Source: Nannobrachium achirus
Lineage: Eukaryota; Chordata; Actinopteri; Myctophiformes; Myctophidae
Direction of reading: 5' to 3'
Assembly: GCA_963921795.1 (NCBI GenBank)
Contig: OY997656.1
Coordinates: 56,353,003-56,417,002 of the forward strand
Length of the DNA stretch: 64,000 nt
Position numbers and translations under genes: made by a program. The notes beneath the pieces were generated by a model that was not told the origin of the DNA, did no database searches, and saw only the letters and a program-made list of their open reading frames with translations. This document shows, in pieces, positions 43,978-57,970 of this stretch. How positions within the stretch are numbered: the first letter of the stretch is position 1; every line of letters starts with the position of its first letter.

Positions 43978-46900
43978 ATGTTCATGTTGGTATAATAAGT
44001 GTAAAGGCCCAGTTCATGTTCATGTTGGTATAATAAGTGTAAAGGCCCAGTTCATGTTCATGTTGGTATAATAAGTGTAAAGGCCCAGTTCATGTTCATG
44101 TTGGTATAATAAGTGTAAAGGCCCAGTTCATGTTCATGTTGGTATAATAAGTGTAAAGGCCCAGTTCATGTTCATGTTGGTATAATAAGTGTAAAGGCCC
44201 AGTTCATGTTCATGTTGGTATAATAAGTGTAAAGGCCCAGTTCATGTTCATGTTGGTATAATAAGTGTAAAGGCCCAGTTCATGTTCATGTTGGTATAAT
44301 AAGTGTAAAGGCCCAGTTCATGTTCATGTTGGTATAATAAGTGTAAAGGCCCAGTTCATGTTCATGTTGGTATAATAAGTGTAAAGGCCCAGTTCATGTT
44401 CATGTTGGTATAATAAGTGTAAAGGCCCAGTTCATGTTCATGTTGGTATAATAAGTGTAAAGGCCCAGTTCATGTTCATGTTGGTATAATAAGTGTAAAG
44501 GCCCAGTTCATGTTCATGTTGGTATAATAAGTGTAAAGGCCCAGTTCATGTTCATGTTGGTATAATAAGTGTAAAGGCCCAGTTCATGTTCATGTTGGTA
44601 TAATAAGTGTAAAGGCCCAGTTCATGTTCATGTTGGTATAATAAGTGTAAAGGCCCAGTTCATGTTCATGTTGGTATAATAAGTGTAAAGGCCCAGTTCA
44701 TGTTCATGTTGGTATAATAAGTGTAAAGGCCCAGTTCATGTTCATGTTGGTATAATAAGTGTAAAGGCCCAGTTCATGTTCATGTTGGTATAATAAGTGT
44801 AAAGGCCCAGTTCATGTTCATGTTGGTATAATAAGTGTAAAGGCCCAGTTCATGTTCATGTTGGTATAATAAGTGTAAAGGCCCAGTTCATGTTCATGTT
44901 GGTATAATAAGTGTAAAGGCCCAGTTCATGTTCATGTTGGTATAATAAGTGTAAAGGCCCAGTTCATGTTCATGTTGGTATAATAAGTGTAAAGGCCCAG
45001 TTCATGTTCATGTTGGTATAATAAGTGTAAAGGCCCAGTTCATGTTCATGTTGGTATAATAAGTGTAAAGGCCCAGTTCATGTTCATGTTGGTATAATAA
45101 GTGTAAAGGCCCAGTTCATGTTCATGTTGGTATAATAAGTGTAAAGGCCCAGTTCATGTTCATGTTGGTATAATAAGTGTAAAGGCCCAGTTCATGTTCA
45201 TGTTGGTATAATAAGTGTAAAGGCCCAGTTCATGTTCATGTTGGTATAATAAGTGTAAAGGCCCAGTTCATGTTCATGTTGGTATAATAAGTGTAAAGGC
45301 CCAGTTCATGTTCATGTTGGTATAATAAGTGTAAAGGCCCAGTTCATGTTCATGTTGGTATAATAAGTGTAAAGGCCCAGTTCATGTTCATGTTGGTATA
45401 ATAAGTGTAAAGGCCCAGTTCATGTTCATGTTGGTATAATAAGTGTAAAGGCCCAGTTCATGTTCATGTTGGTATAATAAGTGTAAAGGCCCAGTTCATG
45501 TTCATGTTGGTATAATAAGTGTAAAGGCCCAGTTCATGTTCATGTTGGTATAATAAGTGTAAAGGCCCAGTTCATGTTCATGTTGGTATAATAAGTGTAA
45601 AGGCCCAGTTCATGTTCATGTTGGTATAATAAGTGTAAAGGCCCAGTTCATGTTCATGTTGGTATAATAAGTGTAAAGGCCCAGTTCATGTTCATGTTGG
45701 TATAATAAGTGTAAAGGCCCAGTTCATGTTCATGTTGGTATAATAAGTGTAAAGGCCCAGTTCATGTTCATGTTGGTATAATAAGTGTAAAGGCCCAGTT
45801 CATGTTCATGTTGGTATAATAAGTGTAAAGGCCCAGTTCATGTTCATGTTGGTATAATAAGTGTAAAGGCCCAGTTCATGTTCATGCTGGTATAATAATT
45901 GTAAAGGCCCAGTTCATGTTCATGTTGGTATAATAAGTGTAAAGGCCCAGTTCATGTTCATGTTGGTATAATAATTGTAAAGGCCCAGTTCATGTTCATG
46001 TTGGTATAATAAGTGTAAAGGCCCAGTTCATGTTCATGTTGGTATAATAATTGTAAAGGCCCAGTTCATGTTCATGTTGGTATAATAAGTGTAAAGGCCC
46101 AGTTCATGTTCATGTTGGTATAATAATTGTAAAGGCCCAGTTCATGTTCATGTTGGTATAATAAGTGTAAAGGCCCAGTTCATGTTCATGTTGGTATAAT
46201 AAGTGTAAAGGCCCAGTTCATGTTCATGTTGGTATAATAATTGTAAAGGCCCAGTTCATGTTCATGTTGGTATAATAAGTGTAAAGGCCCAGTTCATGTT
46301 CATGTTGGTATAAAAAGTGTAAAGGCCCAGTTCATGTTCATGCTGGTATAATAATTGTAAAGGCCCAGTTCATGTTCATGTTGGTATAATAAGTGTAAAG
46401 GCCCAGTTCATGTTCATGTTGGTATAATAAGTGTAAAGGCCCAGTTCATGTTCATGTTGGTATAATAAGTGTAAAGGCCCAGTTCATGTTCATGTTGGTA
46501 TAATAATTGTAAAGGCCCAGTTCATGTTCATGTTGGTATAATAATTGTAAAGGCCCAGTTCATGTTCATGTTGGTATAATAATTGTAAAGGCCCAGTTCA
46601 TGTTCATGTTGGTATAATAATTGTAAAGGCCCAGTTCATGTTCATGTTGGTATAATAATTGTAAAGGCCCAGTTCATGTTCATGTTGGTATAATAATTGT
46701 AAAGGCCCAGTTCATGTTCATGTTGGTATAATAAGTGTAAAGGCCCAGTTCATGTTCATATAATAAGTGTAAAGGCCCAGTTCATGTTCATGTTGGTATA
46801 ATAAGTGTAAAGGCCCAGTTCATGTTCATGTTGGTATAATAAGTGTAAAGGCCCAGTTCATGTTCATGTTGGTATAATAAGTGTAAAGGCCCAGTTCATG

Positions 46901-47255
46901 TTCATGTTGGTATAATAAGTGTAAAGGCCCAGTTCATGTTCATGTTGGTATAATAAGTGTAAAGGCCCAGTTCATGTTCATATAATAAGTGTAAAGGCCC
47001 AGTTCATGTTCATGTTGGTATAATAAGTGTAAAGGCCCAGTTCATGTTCATGTTGGTATAATAAGTGTAAAGGCCCAGTTCATGTTCATGTTGGTATAAT
47101 AAGTGTAAAGGCCCAGTTCATGTTGGTATAATAAGTGTAAAGGCCCAGTTCATGTTCATGTTGGTATAATAAGTGTAAAGGCCCAGTTCATGTTGGTATA
47201 ATAAGTGTAAAGGCCCAGTTCATGTTCATATAATAAGTGTAAAGGCCCAGTTCAT
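43978..47255. repeat. 38-bp tandem array, about 86 copies
   Basis: Unit of 38 bp, CATGTTCATGTTGGTATAAT then AAGTGTAAAGGCCCAGTT. Copies are identical over the first 1.9 kb. A variant AATTGTAAAGG appears between 45890 and 46730, at first alternating and then in a run of six. Shortened units missing TGTTGGTA or GTTCAT occur near 46760, 46980, 47120, 47190 and 47230. Confidence 0.96.
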
Positions 47256-47362
47256 GCTGGCTGTCCTGTAAGGAGGCCCTGGGAGGTGTGATGTGACGAG
47301 GTGGTGTCATCTCATCTGTTTTTTATGTCAGGAGATTCCTGTCCAGGACGGGCTTTTTAGAC

Positions 47363-47704
47363 CAGTGTTTCTCAACTTTTTTTCTGCATGGGCTCACTTT
47401 TCATGTGCCAAGAATCCATGGGCACACCAACATAATACGAGGGGGTGTAAATATCGTCACTGTCGGTGAAGAAACCTTGCATATCCAAGTTTCAAATGTG
47501 TACGTTTCTTCGCAAAGTAAAGCCCTGCTTCATCATACAAGGCTGTTGCACAACAGTAGTGAAAACAGCAGATCTACAAGCACACCGCGAGGCGTTGTGT
47601 GCTTGTAGATCGGCTGTTTAAATACAATACTGGCATTCAAGCAGTTTCAAGGGGCACACTTGACCCTTCTCAGGGGCACACCAAAGGTCCCCAGGCACAG
47701 TGGT
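47363..47704. mobile_element. hAT-like element, right-truncated copy of 19795-20182
   Basis: Starts CAGTGTTTCTCAAC and follows the sister copy to CCCCAGGCACAGTGGT, then stops short of the end. It contains a palindrome (47561-47619) with the same AGCACAC version as the sister copy. Confidence 0.85.
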
Positions 47705-47768
47705 AGAGGCCTCCTCAGGAGACCTGGCTCAGAGATCTGAACCCGGGCAGGGTTCAAATGCCACCCCA

Positions 47769-48076
47769 GAGGAGGAGAGGAGATGTTTGTTCTGTGAACT
47801 TGGAGGAGGAGAGGAGATGTTTGTTCTGTGAACTTGGAGGAGGAGAGGAGATGTTTGTTCTGTGAACTTGGAGGAGGAGAGGAGATGTTTGTTCTGTGAA
47901 CTTAGAGGAGGAGAGGAGATGTTTGTTCTGTGAACTTAGAGGAGGAGAGGAGATGTTTGTTCTGTGAACTTGGAGGAGGAGAGGAGATGTTTGTTCTGTG
48001 AACTTGGAGGAGGAGAGGAGATGTTTGTTCTGTGAACTTAGAGGAGGAGAGGAGATGTTTGTTCTGTGAACTTGGT
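47769..48076. repeat. 34-bp minisatellite, 9 copies
   Basis: Unit GAGGAGGAGAGGAGATGTTT with GTTCTGTGAACTTG, G/A variable at one position. Confidence 0.95.
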
Positions 48077-48147
48077 GACATTGAAAAAGAGATTCGCTTT
48101 TTTTTTTACTATCCTAAATATGATGATATAAGAGAGGTATTTGTTTA

Positions 48148-48418
48148 TGGGGCTCTTAAGTCTGACATCATTTTGTATGCAGAGGAGAACTTTTGGGGAC
48201 AAAAGGCCCCAGCGCCCGTGAATCTTTTCACTATTTTTACTATTTACTCATTTTTCTTCTCTTTCTTGTTGACAGGAAAGTGGTAGAATTATACTTTAGT
48301 CTTTATTTTTGTCTCGGATCTGTTGAAATAGCGAGGGACACAGCACCGTTGACAATAAATTTGGTTGGAGGTCTGACTACAAAATGATGTCACAGCTTAA
48401 AAGCCCCATAAGATGTCT
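48148..48418. mobile_element. TGGGGCTTTTAAG foldback MITE, copy 2
   Basis: Ends TATGGGGCTCTTAAG and CTTAAAAGCCCCATA. Inverted relative to 41152-41398, sharing GTCTCGGATCTGTTGAAATA. Confidence 0.75.
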
Positions 48419-48419
48419 T

Positions 48420-49073
48420 AACATCTGTGATGGAATCAGAACACATTGTGTTGGTTCTCAACATGGCCGGCGTAGGACTACAAATGTAACCCATGAATAT
48501 AATGCCATTGTTATACAGCCTATATCTTTTTGACGACAACACATATCTCTGCAGTTTGCTCGCTCACCAGTTCCGGGGTGCCTGAATGATGCCGACGAGC
48601 AGGGAGCACTTAGTCTGGGATCACTTCACTTTACGGGGTTTGATCCGGTCGGGAGCGGAAACCACTTTACGTCATGTTGTAGTCCTAGACGGACTACACT
48701 TTGGCCGGAACTATCAACCGGATTCAGTTTTAACCCAAAATATTCCCCTGCACCCAAGGACATACTTTTAGGGCCGACCTAATAAACACCTTGATGAGGC
48801 GTAGTTTTGCTTTCGAAAAATTTGTTTGGTATGTGCATCTTTTAATCCAACTCGTAGCGACTGGCAAGACTACGTAGGCTACTCCAGCATTTTAAAAGGG
48901 ATTGGGGAAACAGACGGAGGGAACCAAATCAAAGCGACGGCGCTTCTAGTGGTTTCCGCGCTTTAGGCGGAAACCAAACGGTCTGTTGTGAACGAACACC
49001 AGGCTCTCTCCCGGGAGAAAGCCTGGTAGGCGAGGTTAGGGAGCACTGCAGCTCAGCTTGTAGAGTGTATAAT
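48420..49073. other. No gene recognised
   Basis: GC-richer sequence with several short open frames. Nothing can be named. Confidence 0.45.
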
Positions 49074-49180
49074 ACCAGTACGACTCCCTAATCGGGAGAT
49101 AAGCAACTGTCATGTCACATACACAAACTATGGAAGGCAATCGTAGCCAATCAGGAGACAGATCCATGTTGATGACATAG
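49074..49180. repeat. ACCAGTAAGACTCCCTAATC repeat (copy 3)
   Basis: Begins ACCAGTACGACTCCCTAATC and continues to GACAGATCCATGTTGATGAC, then breaks into (GA)n at 49180-49203. Confidence 0.75.
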
Positions 49181-49349
49181 AGAGAGAGAGAGAGAGAGAG
49201 AGAGTGAAAAGGGGGAGGGAGGAAGGGTGGTGAACTACGTTTAGCTGAATAGATGTGTCAACACCCTGAAAGAGAGAGCGCCGAGGTCAAACAAAATAAC
49301 ACAATTAACCACTCTGTCTGTCAACTGAACCGGTTTGCTCATGACCACA

Positions 49350-49355
49350 CACACA

Positions 49356-49387
<32 letters not shown>

Positions 49388-49710
49388 CACACATACACAC
49401 ACACCATTACGTGACAGCTGATCTGAACTACTGCACTCAACTGACTTTTTTAAATGTTGGCAAACGTGTTTACAAGTGTTTAAATGACGTGTTTAAAAGT
49501 GTCTCTAAATGCCTTTAAAGGTCCTTGGATGTGCGTGTGATAAGTGTGTGTTAGGTGTGTGCATGTGATAAGTGTGTGTTAAGTGGAGGATTCTCTTCCC
49601 ACAACCACAGAATGTCAAGCATTTGGACTTGATTACAGGCAGCACACGCACGCACACACACACACACACACACACACGCACGCACACACGCACACAGACA
49701 GACAGAGAGA
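49350..49710. repeat. CA/CACG microsatellites and GTGTGTTAAGTG repeats
   Basis: (AC)/(ACGC) runs at 49350-49404 and 49644-49700, with two TGATAAGTGTGTGTTA repeats between them. Confidence 0.85.
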
Positions 49711-50035
49711 CAGACAGACGTTCTATTACTATACTTGTGACAATTTAAGACAGTGATTTTATGAATGCAACTTTTTTTTAACCACAAGCTAAAGCCAGAA
49801 CAACATTCTGCTCAGTGTGAGCTTGTAGATCAGCGATTTTTCAATTTTTCCACCAGTGCACAACTGAGTTTAAATCAGGCGCAACTATCTCTAAACCCTA
49901 AACATAACCTTTAAATCCTAACCCGAACCTTTTCCTAATTATAAACCAATCCCTAGCATTTCTTTTCTTTTTTTAAAAAGAAAATGTCTCAAAATCTACT
50001 TCAATTGGGGATGTTTCCGTCCTCAGAAGTATAGT
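49711..50035. other. No gene; right-half palindrome
   Basis: A right arm GTGAGCTTGTAGATCAGCGA is at 49816-49836 without its partner. Confidence 0.5.
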
Positions 50036-50048
50036 CACACACACACAC

Positions 50049-50132
<84 letters not shown>
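50036..50132. repeat. (AC)n microsatellite
   Basis: About 47 units with one GC interruption. Confidence 0.95.
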
Positions 50133-51946
<1,814 letters not shown>

Positions 51947-52030
51947 ACCAGTAAGACTCCCTAATCAGGAGAGAAGCCACCGTCAGGTCGCATACACAAA
52001 CTTTAGAAGGCAATGAACGACGATTGGGCT
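51947..52030. repeat. ACCAGTAAGACTCCCTAATC repeat (copy 4)
   Basis: Shares the start and CACAAACTTTAGAAGGCAAT with copies 2 and 3. Confidence 0.75.
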
Positions 52031-52159
52031 AATCCAATCATAGATTGCCAAATATACTGGCCATATCGTCCAACTTTAGTTCATATTCAAGGCTTTCCTT
52101 AGTGTTGGATCAGTCACGGTGCTCATGTGTATTCTCTGTTTAGGGACAAATAGCATTCC

Positions 52160-52248
52160 AATCCCCTCTCTCTCTCTCTCTCTCTGTGTCTCTCACTTTG
52201 TCTCACAGAGGTTCAGCAACTTGATTCTTTGTATTCTCTCCTCTAGTG

Positions 52249-52326
<78 letters not shown>

Positions 52327-52409
52327 ACAGTGAGAGGCGTGGCGATGATGTCATGTGTTTACATATCAGATTACAGAGCACTCTTTTCTCACACACTCAC
52401 GCACGCACG

Positions 52410-52456
<47 letters not shown>

Positions 52457-52520
52457 GCGCGCACACACGCACACACCTCTATCTAATTCAAACAAAACTC
52501 CTCTGTGATTTGATGTTTGA

Positions 52521-52555
<35 letters not shown>

Positions 52556-52590
52556 GAGAGGTAGAGAGAGAGAGCGAGAGAGAGTGTATT
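52160..52590. repeat. Cluster of CT, CA and GA microsatellites
   Basis: (CT) at 52166-52184, (CA) at 52251-52322 and 52400-52478, and (GA) with interruptions at 52520-52585. Confidence 0.9.
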
Positions 52591-54190
52591 AATATTAATA
52601 GGTGTAAACAAATAAAATACAACATTAATTGACACAACACCGATGATAGCGCTGTCAAACGACACTATGAAGCTATCTATGGAGTCTATGTATAGTATGA
52701 CCCAAACTTGAACCCCCTGAATTCACCTTGATCCACTAAGAATATAATGGGAAACTTTTAACATGTGTTTTTGGATGCCCCCTAGGATCATAAAAAAAAC
52801 CTTGAACCATTACTATTGCAATTTCTTTTGGATCAAACCTCAGATTGACTGGCCTAGTGTTTAAACATAAACCTGACCTCTGTAGCACACACACACACGC
52901 ACGCACGCATGTACACACGCACGCAGACAAACACTCTCTCTCTCTCTCTCTCTCTCTCTTTCATGTGGTTGTGCACTACAGTGGTGGGACTGGAATGTGC
53001 TTGTGGAATCTAGCGTGTCACAGTTAATGGGATTCACACCGCCATCCCATAATACACGGCTATTACATGTGAACTCACTAATACACTCACCCAGCTGCAT
53101 TACAACCTGAAGTACACTACATTCACCCTATACTTAGTTACATAAGTACTGTACTTAGTTGAATGGCATTTACTCCTCTTCCTTCAATACTTCTACTCCA
53201 TTACATTTCAGAGGCAAATAATGAAATGGGATTTCTTAGGTATTTTGTTGTGGCTTTATATCATCTTTTTATCATTTCATATTGATGACCAACTGACCAC
53301 CTGACCCTAAAGGCATAGTGACTGTGTCCTGCCATAATGCCATGTGCAGCATTTACAAGGCCAGCCTTCTGTCTGGTAGAAATGAGGCCTTATCTACTGC
53401 CATGGAGCCTGTACCAAAAACAATGAGAATTGTTTTGGTTTACAAGGCTCAGCCTGGTGTCATGCAGACACCAGGGAAGGACATCTCTTAAGGAACCTAT
53501 GAACTCTTTGCCACGTATATGACCAATTATACAACAGGTAGTCGGGCTCTCAAAGGTAAACAGGCTCTCCAACCGTGCATATAACGAGCACTACTGCACT
53601 GTCTCTCATCAAGTAAAGAAATCAGCTGCGTTGGTCACGAAAGACAGCAAGCGCAACCTCTCTCCGCACACTATGCTAGGCGGCTGGCTAGCGGTTTTCA
53701 TCTGACGTTTAGGGACATAGTAGCTAAATGTGGCATTAAAAAATTACAAATTCCTATAGAATATCTTAATTACAATGAAAAAATAAAGTTGACATGTGTT
53801 TTTTTTTTTTTAAGGGCAACACTCCAGCCCCTCCTACGGAACTCGCCTGTCGGCTCGTTCCTGTGAAAAGGCTGTCGTGCAGGATAACCGCGTTAATGCA
53901 AACCCTCTTGTGTAATATTGCTTAAATGACCATACTTAAAGTCAGAGAGAGCACAAACCATTGAACCATTACCATTACCTGTCTTGAATTCTCTCTCTCC
54001 ATAGTAAACATTCCATTCTCACTCTGAATCACTCTCCTGTCTTATTTCTTTGTGATGGATTATTGTATCTCATAGGGGAATAAGAAGGTGTTGTTGTTGT
54101 TTACAAATAATATATTTATCAGGGATCTTCTGCATAATAGAGTACTGCAATGTTGATGACAATACTTAAGTACTTATACTCTAGGAAACC
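52591..54190. other. No gene; repeat fragments
   Basis: Bases 52600-52700 resemble 5530-5610 (GATGATNGNGCTGTCAAACGA). Bases 53130-53230 belong to the ACTTTTACTC family. Bases 53250-53800 show nothing recognisable. Confidence 0.5.
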
Positions 54191-54223
54191 TTTGGGTACA
54201 GGACTTGTTTTTGTCTGTGTGTT

Positions 54224-54634
54224 CAGGCATGTGCACACATAGACATCAAAGGGGGCTTGAGCCCCTGCCCTTTTATCCGTCTGTAAAAAAGTGCCCTCTC
54301 CAGACCAGTTTTTACTATGGTGAAAGAAATGCAAATGCCCTCTTTCCATGCCATACCTGAAGGCAGCGTTCAAGACAATAATTGCCTTGTCCAAACTCTC
54401 CTGAACTTGAATGCAGCATCTTTTGTTGAAAGAATTGCCCTCTCTGTGTAGAAACCCATGCCGTTACGCCACATCTCCAGTATTGACGTGATTATGCTTA
54501 GTTCAGTGTGGTATCAAGTACCGAAAATAGCTGAACTCCAATAGCTGCGACGCGTTGTGAGCTTGGAGGTCTGCTATTTTTGATATTTTCACAAAAAGGC
54601 CCCGCCTCTCTTAACGTTCTCTGCACATCCATGT
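54224..54634. mobile_element. hAT-like CAGGCATGTGCAC family, copy with 8-bp duplication
   Basis: Flanked by TGTGTGTT on both sides (54216-54223 and 54635-54642). The target is simple-sequence, so this is weaker evidence than in the sister copies. Contains a shortened palindrome at 54525-54583 with GCTTGGAGG. Confidence 0.85.
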
Positions 54635-54881
54635 GTGTGTTTGTGTATTTTGTCCGCGGCTAATCTCGTAAACCGCTGCACAGATCGTAATGTTTGTGCA
54701 CCGATGCCAGTTGACCAAGAAACCTACCATTACCAAGGACTCTAGACGACTATTTCTCTGCATTTGATGTGTCACCTTGTGCTGTGCTTGCTTATTTGCC
54801 CAACTTGGGCAACCACACTGTAGTTCTAGTGCTACTTTATTATTTCTTTGTTTCTTCTTAGAGAAACAATCAGTATTCTAA

Positions 54882-55862
54882 CATGATAACGGCCCCAAAC
54901 ACACCTCCAAGACAACCACTGCCTTGCTAAAGAAGCTGAGGGTAAAGTTGATGGACTGGCAAAGCATGTCTCCAGACCTAAACCCTGTTGAGCATCTGTG
55001 GGGCATCCCTGGTCTCTAAGATCCAGCAGCTCTGTGGTCATTCCAGGGGCAACATGTGAAGCTCTGGTGAACTCCATGCCCAAGAGAGTTAAGGCAGTGC
55101 TGGAAAGTAATGGTGGCCACACAAAATATCGACACTTCGGCCCAATTTGGACATTTTCACTTAGGGGTGTACTCACTTTTCTTGCCAGTGGTTTAACATT
55201 AAAGTTATACTATGTAACTTTTTTTATAAAACATATCTTAAAATTGTCCTAACTATTAAATCGCTAAAGTTTTAGAACCCCCACTCCGTTCATTTCAGCC
55301 CCAAAAGCCTTTTCTTTATATGTTTTCTACTTAGCCTTGACAGGGCGGGATTTCCCGGCAAAATGACGTCATCTGCATCATCCGCCAATCACACTGCAGA
55401 TCATACACACATGATACACTACCGGCCAATCACAGCGCAGAGCATACACTGCCGGGCTCTCTGGTGGGTTTAGGAAACACGCCTTCAGGAAGTACACTGC
55501 AGTGTTTACACTGGAGGAGTCTAGCATGTAACTCCCCAACCGCTGCTCGTAGAAGGACACGGGAGACCTCATTGAAAGCGTCTCGGCGAGGCGAGGCGGA
55601 CACGGTGGTCTAACGGCCGGGTCCGCGGGCGAAAAACGGACGAAAAAAGCAGACGCGACCGCGGTTTGCTATACTGCTACAGACCACCAGTTGAGCAACT
55701 TACACAGTATAGCTTTAATGGCTGCATGGTGAGTTGCTTTGATGGGTCAATACAATTAGACTTATCCAAGCTGTAAACTGACTACTTTACATCGTGTCAA
55801 AGTGTCATTTCTTCAATGTTTTCCCATAAAAGATATAATCAAATATTTGCAGAGATACTGTA
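54882..55862 (+). pseudogene. Tc1-like transposase 3' end, split by a MITE
   Basis: Bases 54882-55010 encode [20 protein letters not shown] and [18 protein letters not shown], the C-terminal catalytic region of Tc1 transposases (the SPDLNPIEHLW block). A deletion and stops follow. NSMPKRVKAVLESNGGHTKY survives in another frame near 55070-55130. The non-coding 3' end of the element (GGGTGTACTCACTTTTCTTG and CAAAGTGTCATTTCTTCAAT) is present, but a 512-bp TTAA element interrupts it at 55203-55714. Cannot encode transposase. Confidence 0.88.
55203..55714. mobile_element. TTAA-flanked MITE (AGTTATACTATGTAAC ends), copy 1
   Basis: Flanked by TTAA at 55199-55202 and 55715-55718. Ends AGTTATACTATGTAAC and the complement of CACAGTATAGCT are imperfect inverted repeats. 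Shares GGCCAATCACAGCGC-type text and the GCGACCGCGGTTTGCTAT block with the second copy at 62760-63259, which is inverted. Confidence 0.85.
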
Positions 55863-56390
55863 TCAACGTTCTATGCCGTATCAGCCTCACGTCGTAACCA
55901 GGCTTTTCTCTTCGCAGATGAGTTAGCCTGGCTACGCGAGGCTAGGCATATACTGAAAGCGCATGACCCACAATGCATTTGCACTTTGAGTTCCCACATC
56001 CCCGGGTATGGACTTGTTAGACTTCAGTTATGTCATTGACCACCTCACATGCATGGTCGATCTGATGAGACGCGTCGTCAGCTTGTAGATCGGCTATTTT
56101 TCCGGTGCACGACACCAGCTCTCAACTACGTGCTAATTAGGCACACTGTAACTATCTGTAATCCCTTGTGAACCTTTGTAAATGTATCTCTAAAAACATT
56201 TTGTAGCCATAAAACAAGCCTTTTTATTGTCAGGACAAGGAAAATCTATTTCTCATATTCTACTGTACGTGTTGGGACATTTGGTGTATGTAATGAGTCG
56301 TTAAAAGGCTGTTAATGGTTGATTAACAACACTATACAGCCTGTCTGTCTGCGACTGCGAGTGCTGCTAATATCATGACCTGAGGCCCTG
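55863..56390. other. No gene; right-half palindrome
   Basis: CGTCAGCTTGTAGATCGGCT at 56075-56095 is a palindrome arm. TAGCCTGGCTACGCGAGGCT at 55925 recurs in the loop of the 32765-33494 element. Confidence 0.5.
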
Positions 56391-56392
56391 CC

Positions 56393-56458
<66 letters not shown>

Positions 56459-56464
56459 CCTGCA

Positions 56465-56506
<42 letters not shown>

Positions 56507-56550
56507 CCTGCATGTCTGTCTGTCTGTCTGTCTGTCTGTCTACCTGCATG

Positions 56551-56586
<36 letters not shown>

Positions 56587-56620
56587 CGTGTGTGCGTGCG
56601 TCCGTGCGTGCGTGCGTCTT
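56391..56620. repeat. (CTGT)n/(CCTG)n/(GCGT)n microsatellite
   Basis: Blocks of CTGT separated by CTACCTGCATG, then CCTG and GCGT runs. Confidence 0.95.
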
Positions 56621-56692
56621 CCCTTTCACTGTAGGAATGATAAAAATGTTCTCATGTGAAACACACCTTGTTTAAAAGAAACCACCCACATG

Positions 56693-56695
<3 letters not shown>

Positions 56696-56774
<79 letters not shown>

Positions 56775-56793
56775 CACACACACATACACACAC
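56696..56793. repeat. (CA)n microsatellite
   Basis: About 48 units with an AAA and a TA interruption. Confidence 0.95.
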
Positions 56794-57002
56794 GTGGTGT
56801 GGTGTTGCATTGTGTTGTATCATGTTTGATGTCATTGTTCATCAGTGAAATGCCACACATGTCTTTATGAACACAGTGACTCCCAGCCAGCCTGTGTGAA
56901 AATGAACACTAATATGACACCGCTCCTTTCAACACCGGCTGACGTGAACACAAAGCACACTCAAGCATTCAAAAGTACATTTTCAGATTATTTATTTCAT
57001 GT

Positions 57003-57048
57003 GAAAATAATAGATGATCTGCAAGCCCTCAATGATCAGCTATTTTTG
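57003..57048. repeat. Degenerate short palindrome copy
   Basis: AAATAATAGATGATCTGCAA with GATCAGCTATTTTTGC, a shortened version with few paired bases in the centre. Confidence 0.6.
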
Positions 57049-57138
57049 CATGGTTTGATGCTGTTTTTAACATTTTGCAAAACGTACAGTAATGAGGATA
57101 AAATAAAAAGCGCTGAGGTCAACTTTTTCATTGTAGGG

Positions 57139-57192
57139 CCGACACTTTGTTTACATCCTAGTCTATAGACTAGAATGTAAACAAAGTGTCGG
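57139..57192. repeat. 54-bp near-perfect palindrome
   Basis: CCGACACTTTGTTTACAT and CTAGTC pair with their complements around TATA, with one mismatched pair. It is not related to the window-wide palindrome. Confidence 0.85.
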
Positions 57193-57199
57193 TCTGACA

Positions 57200-57893
57200 A
57201 TGGCCAAAATTATTATTCTATCATTATTTTATGCTTTGTGTGGTAATTTTTGAATAGAAACACATATATGAAGCTTATTTTTTTATAAAATATTTTCGAA
57301 ACATTATTTTTATTTTAGCATCCGTTTTTCAAGAAAAAGTTGACTATAGCTCCTTTAATTTAAAAAAATATATATCATAGGACATTGCGCCCCTAAAAAA
57401 ATGTACAACTCTAAAGGCCAAGTGGGCTTGACCCCGACGCGAACAGCGTTTCAGGCCTGACATCCAGTACACAGACACACAGCATCATCCAGCTGGTACT
57501 GTTTAAGTTCATGAACCGTGTGACTTTTGTCCCATCCGCTTGGGTCATCGGTGGGCCGCCCGGCTCCTATCGAGGCGTTGTGAAATCTGCTAGTTTGTTG
57601 TCATCAAGGCCACCTGACAAGACGAACGGCGCCGCGTCGCTGATCCTGAGTCAGCAGAACATTGCAACATACATCCAGCTGACCGCTGGGTCTGGTCACT
57701 GAGTTAGGCCTACATTCATAATGTCACTGAGTTAGGCCTACATTCATAACGTCCATGTAAGCAGTAGATCACAAGGTATATCCTGCATCCACTGATGTTT
57801 CTATCTGCGCGTCAATGTGCCAATAACACATTGTATTCCAAAAAGACAAACTTTTAACCTAGTTAATTTATATTTATACTACTACCAGTAAGA
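57200..57893. other. No gene called; unassigned 63-codon frame
   Basis: A frame at 57511-57702 (SAWVIGGPPGSYRGVVKSAS) is open but unrecognised. Bases 57385-57460 share AAGGCCAAGTGG and CAGGCCTG with 16070-16125, a hAT-like fragment. Confidence 0.4.
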
Positions 57894-57970
57894 CGCCCTA
57901 AGGGCGAGAAGGGACATCGCCAGGTCCCGCACATGGGCGCGTACATGCATCTGCCTGGGTGACAGCAGAC
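57894..57970. repeat. ACCAGTAAGACNCCCTAA repeat (copy 5, diverged)
   Basis: Starts ACCAGTAAGACGCCCTAAGG and contains a small GCCCTAAGGGC palindrome. Confidence 0.6.

Noticed and set aside
43978..47255. CRISPR-like or coding tandem repeat
   Set aside because: Simple 38-bp satellite without spacers. 38 is not a multiple of 3 and all frames close.
54882..55862. Active Tc1 transposon
   Set aside because: The reading frame is deleted and frameshifted, and the 3' end is split by another element.
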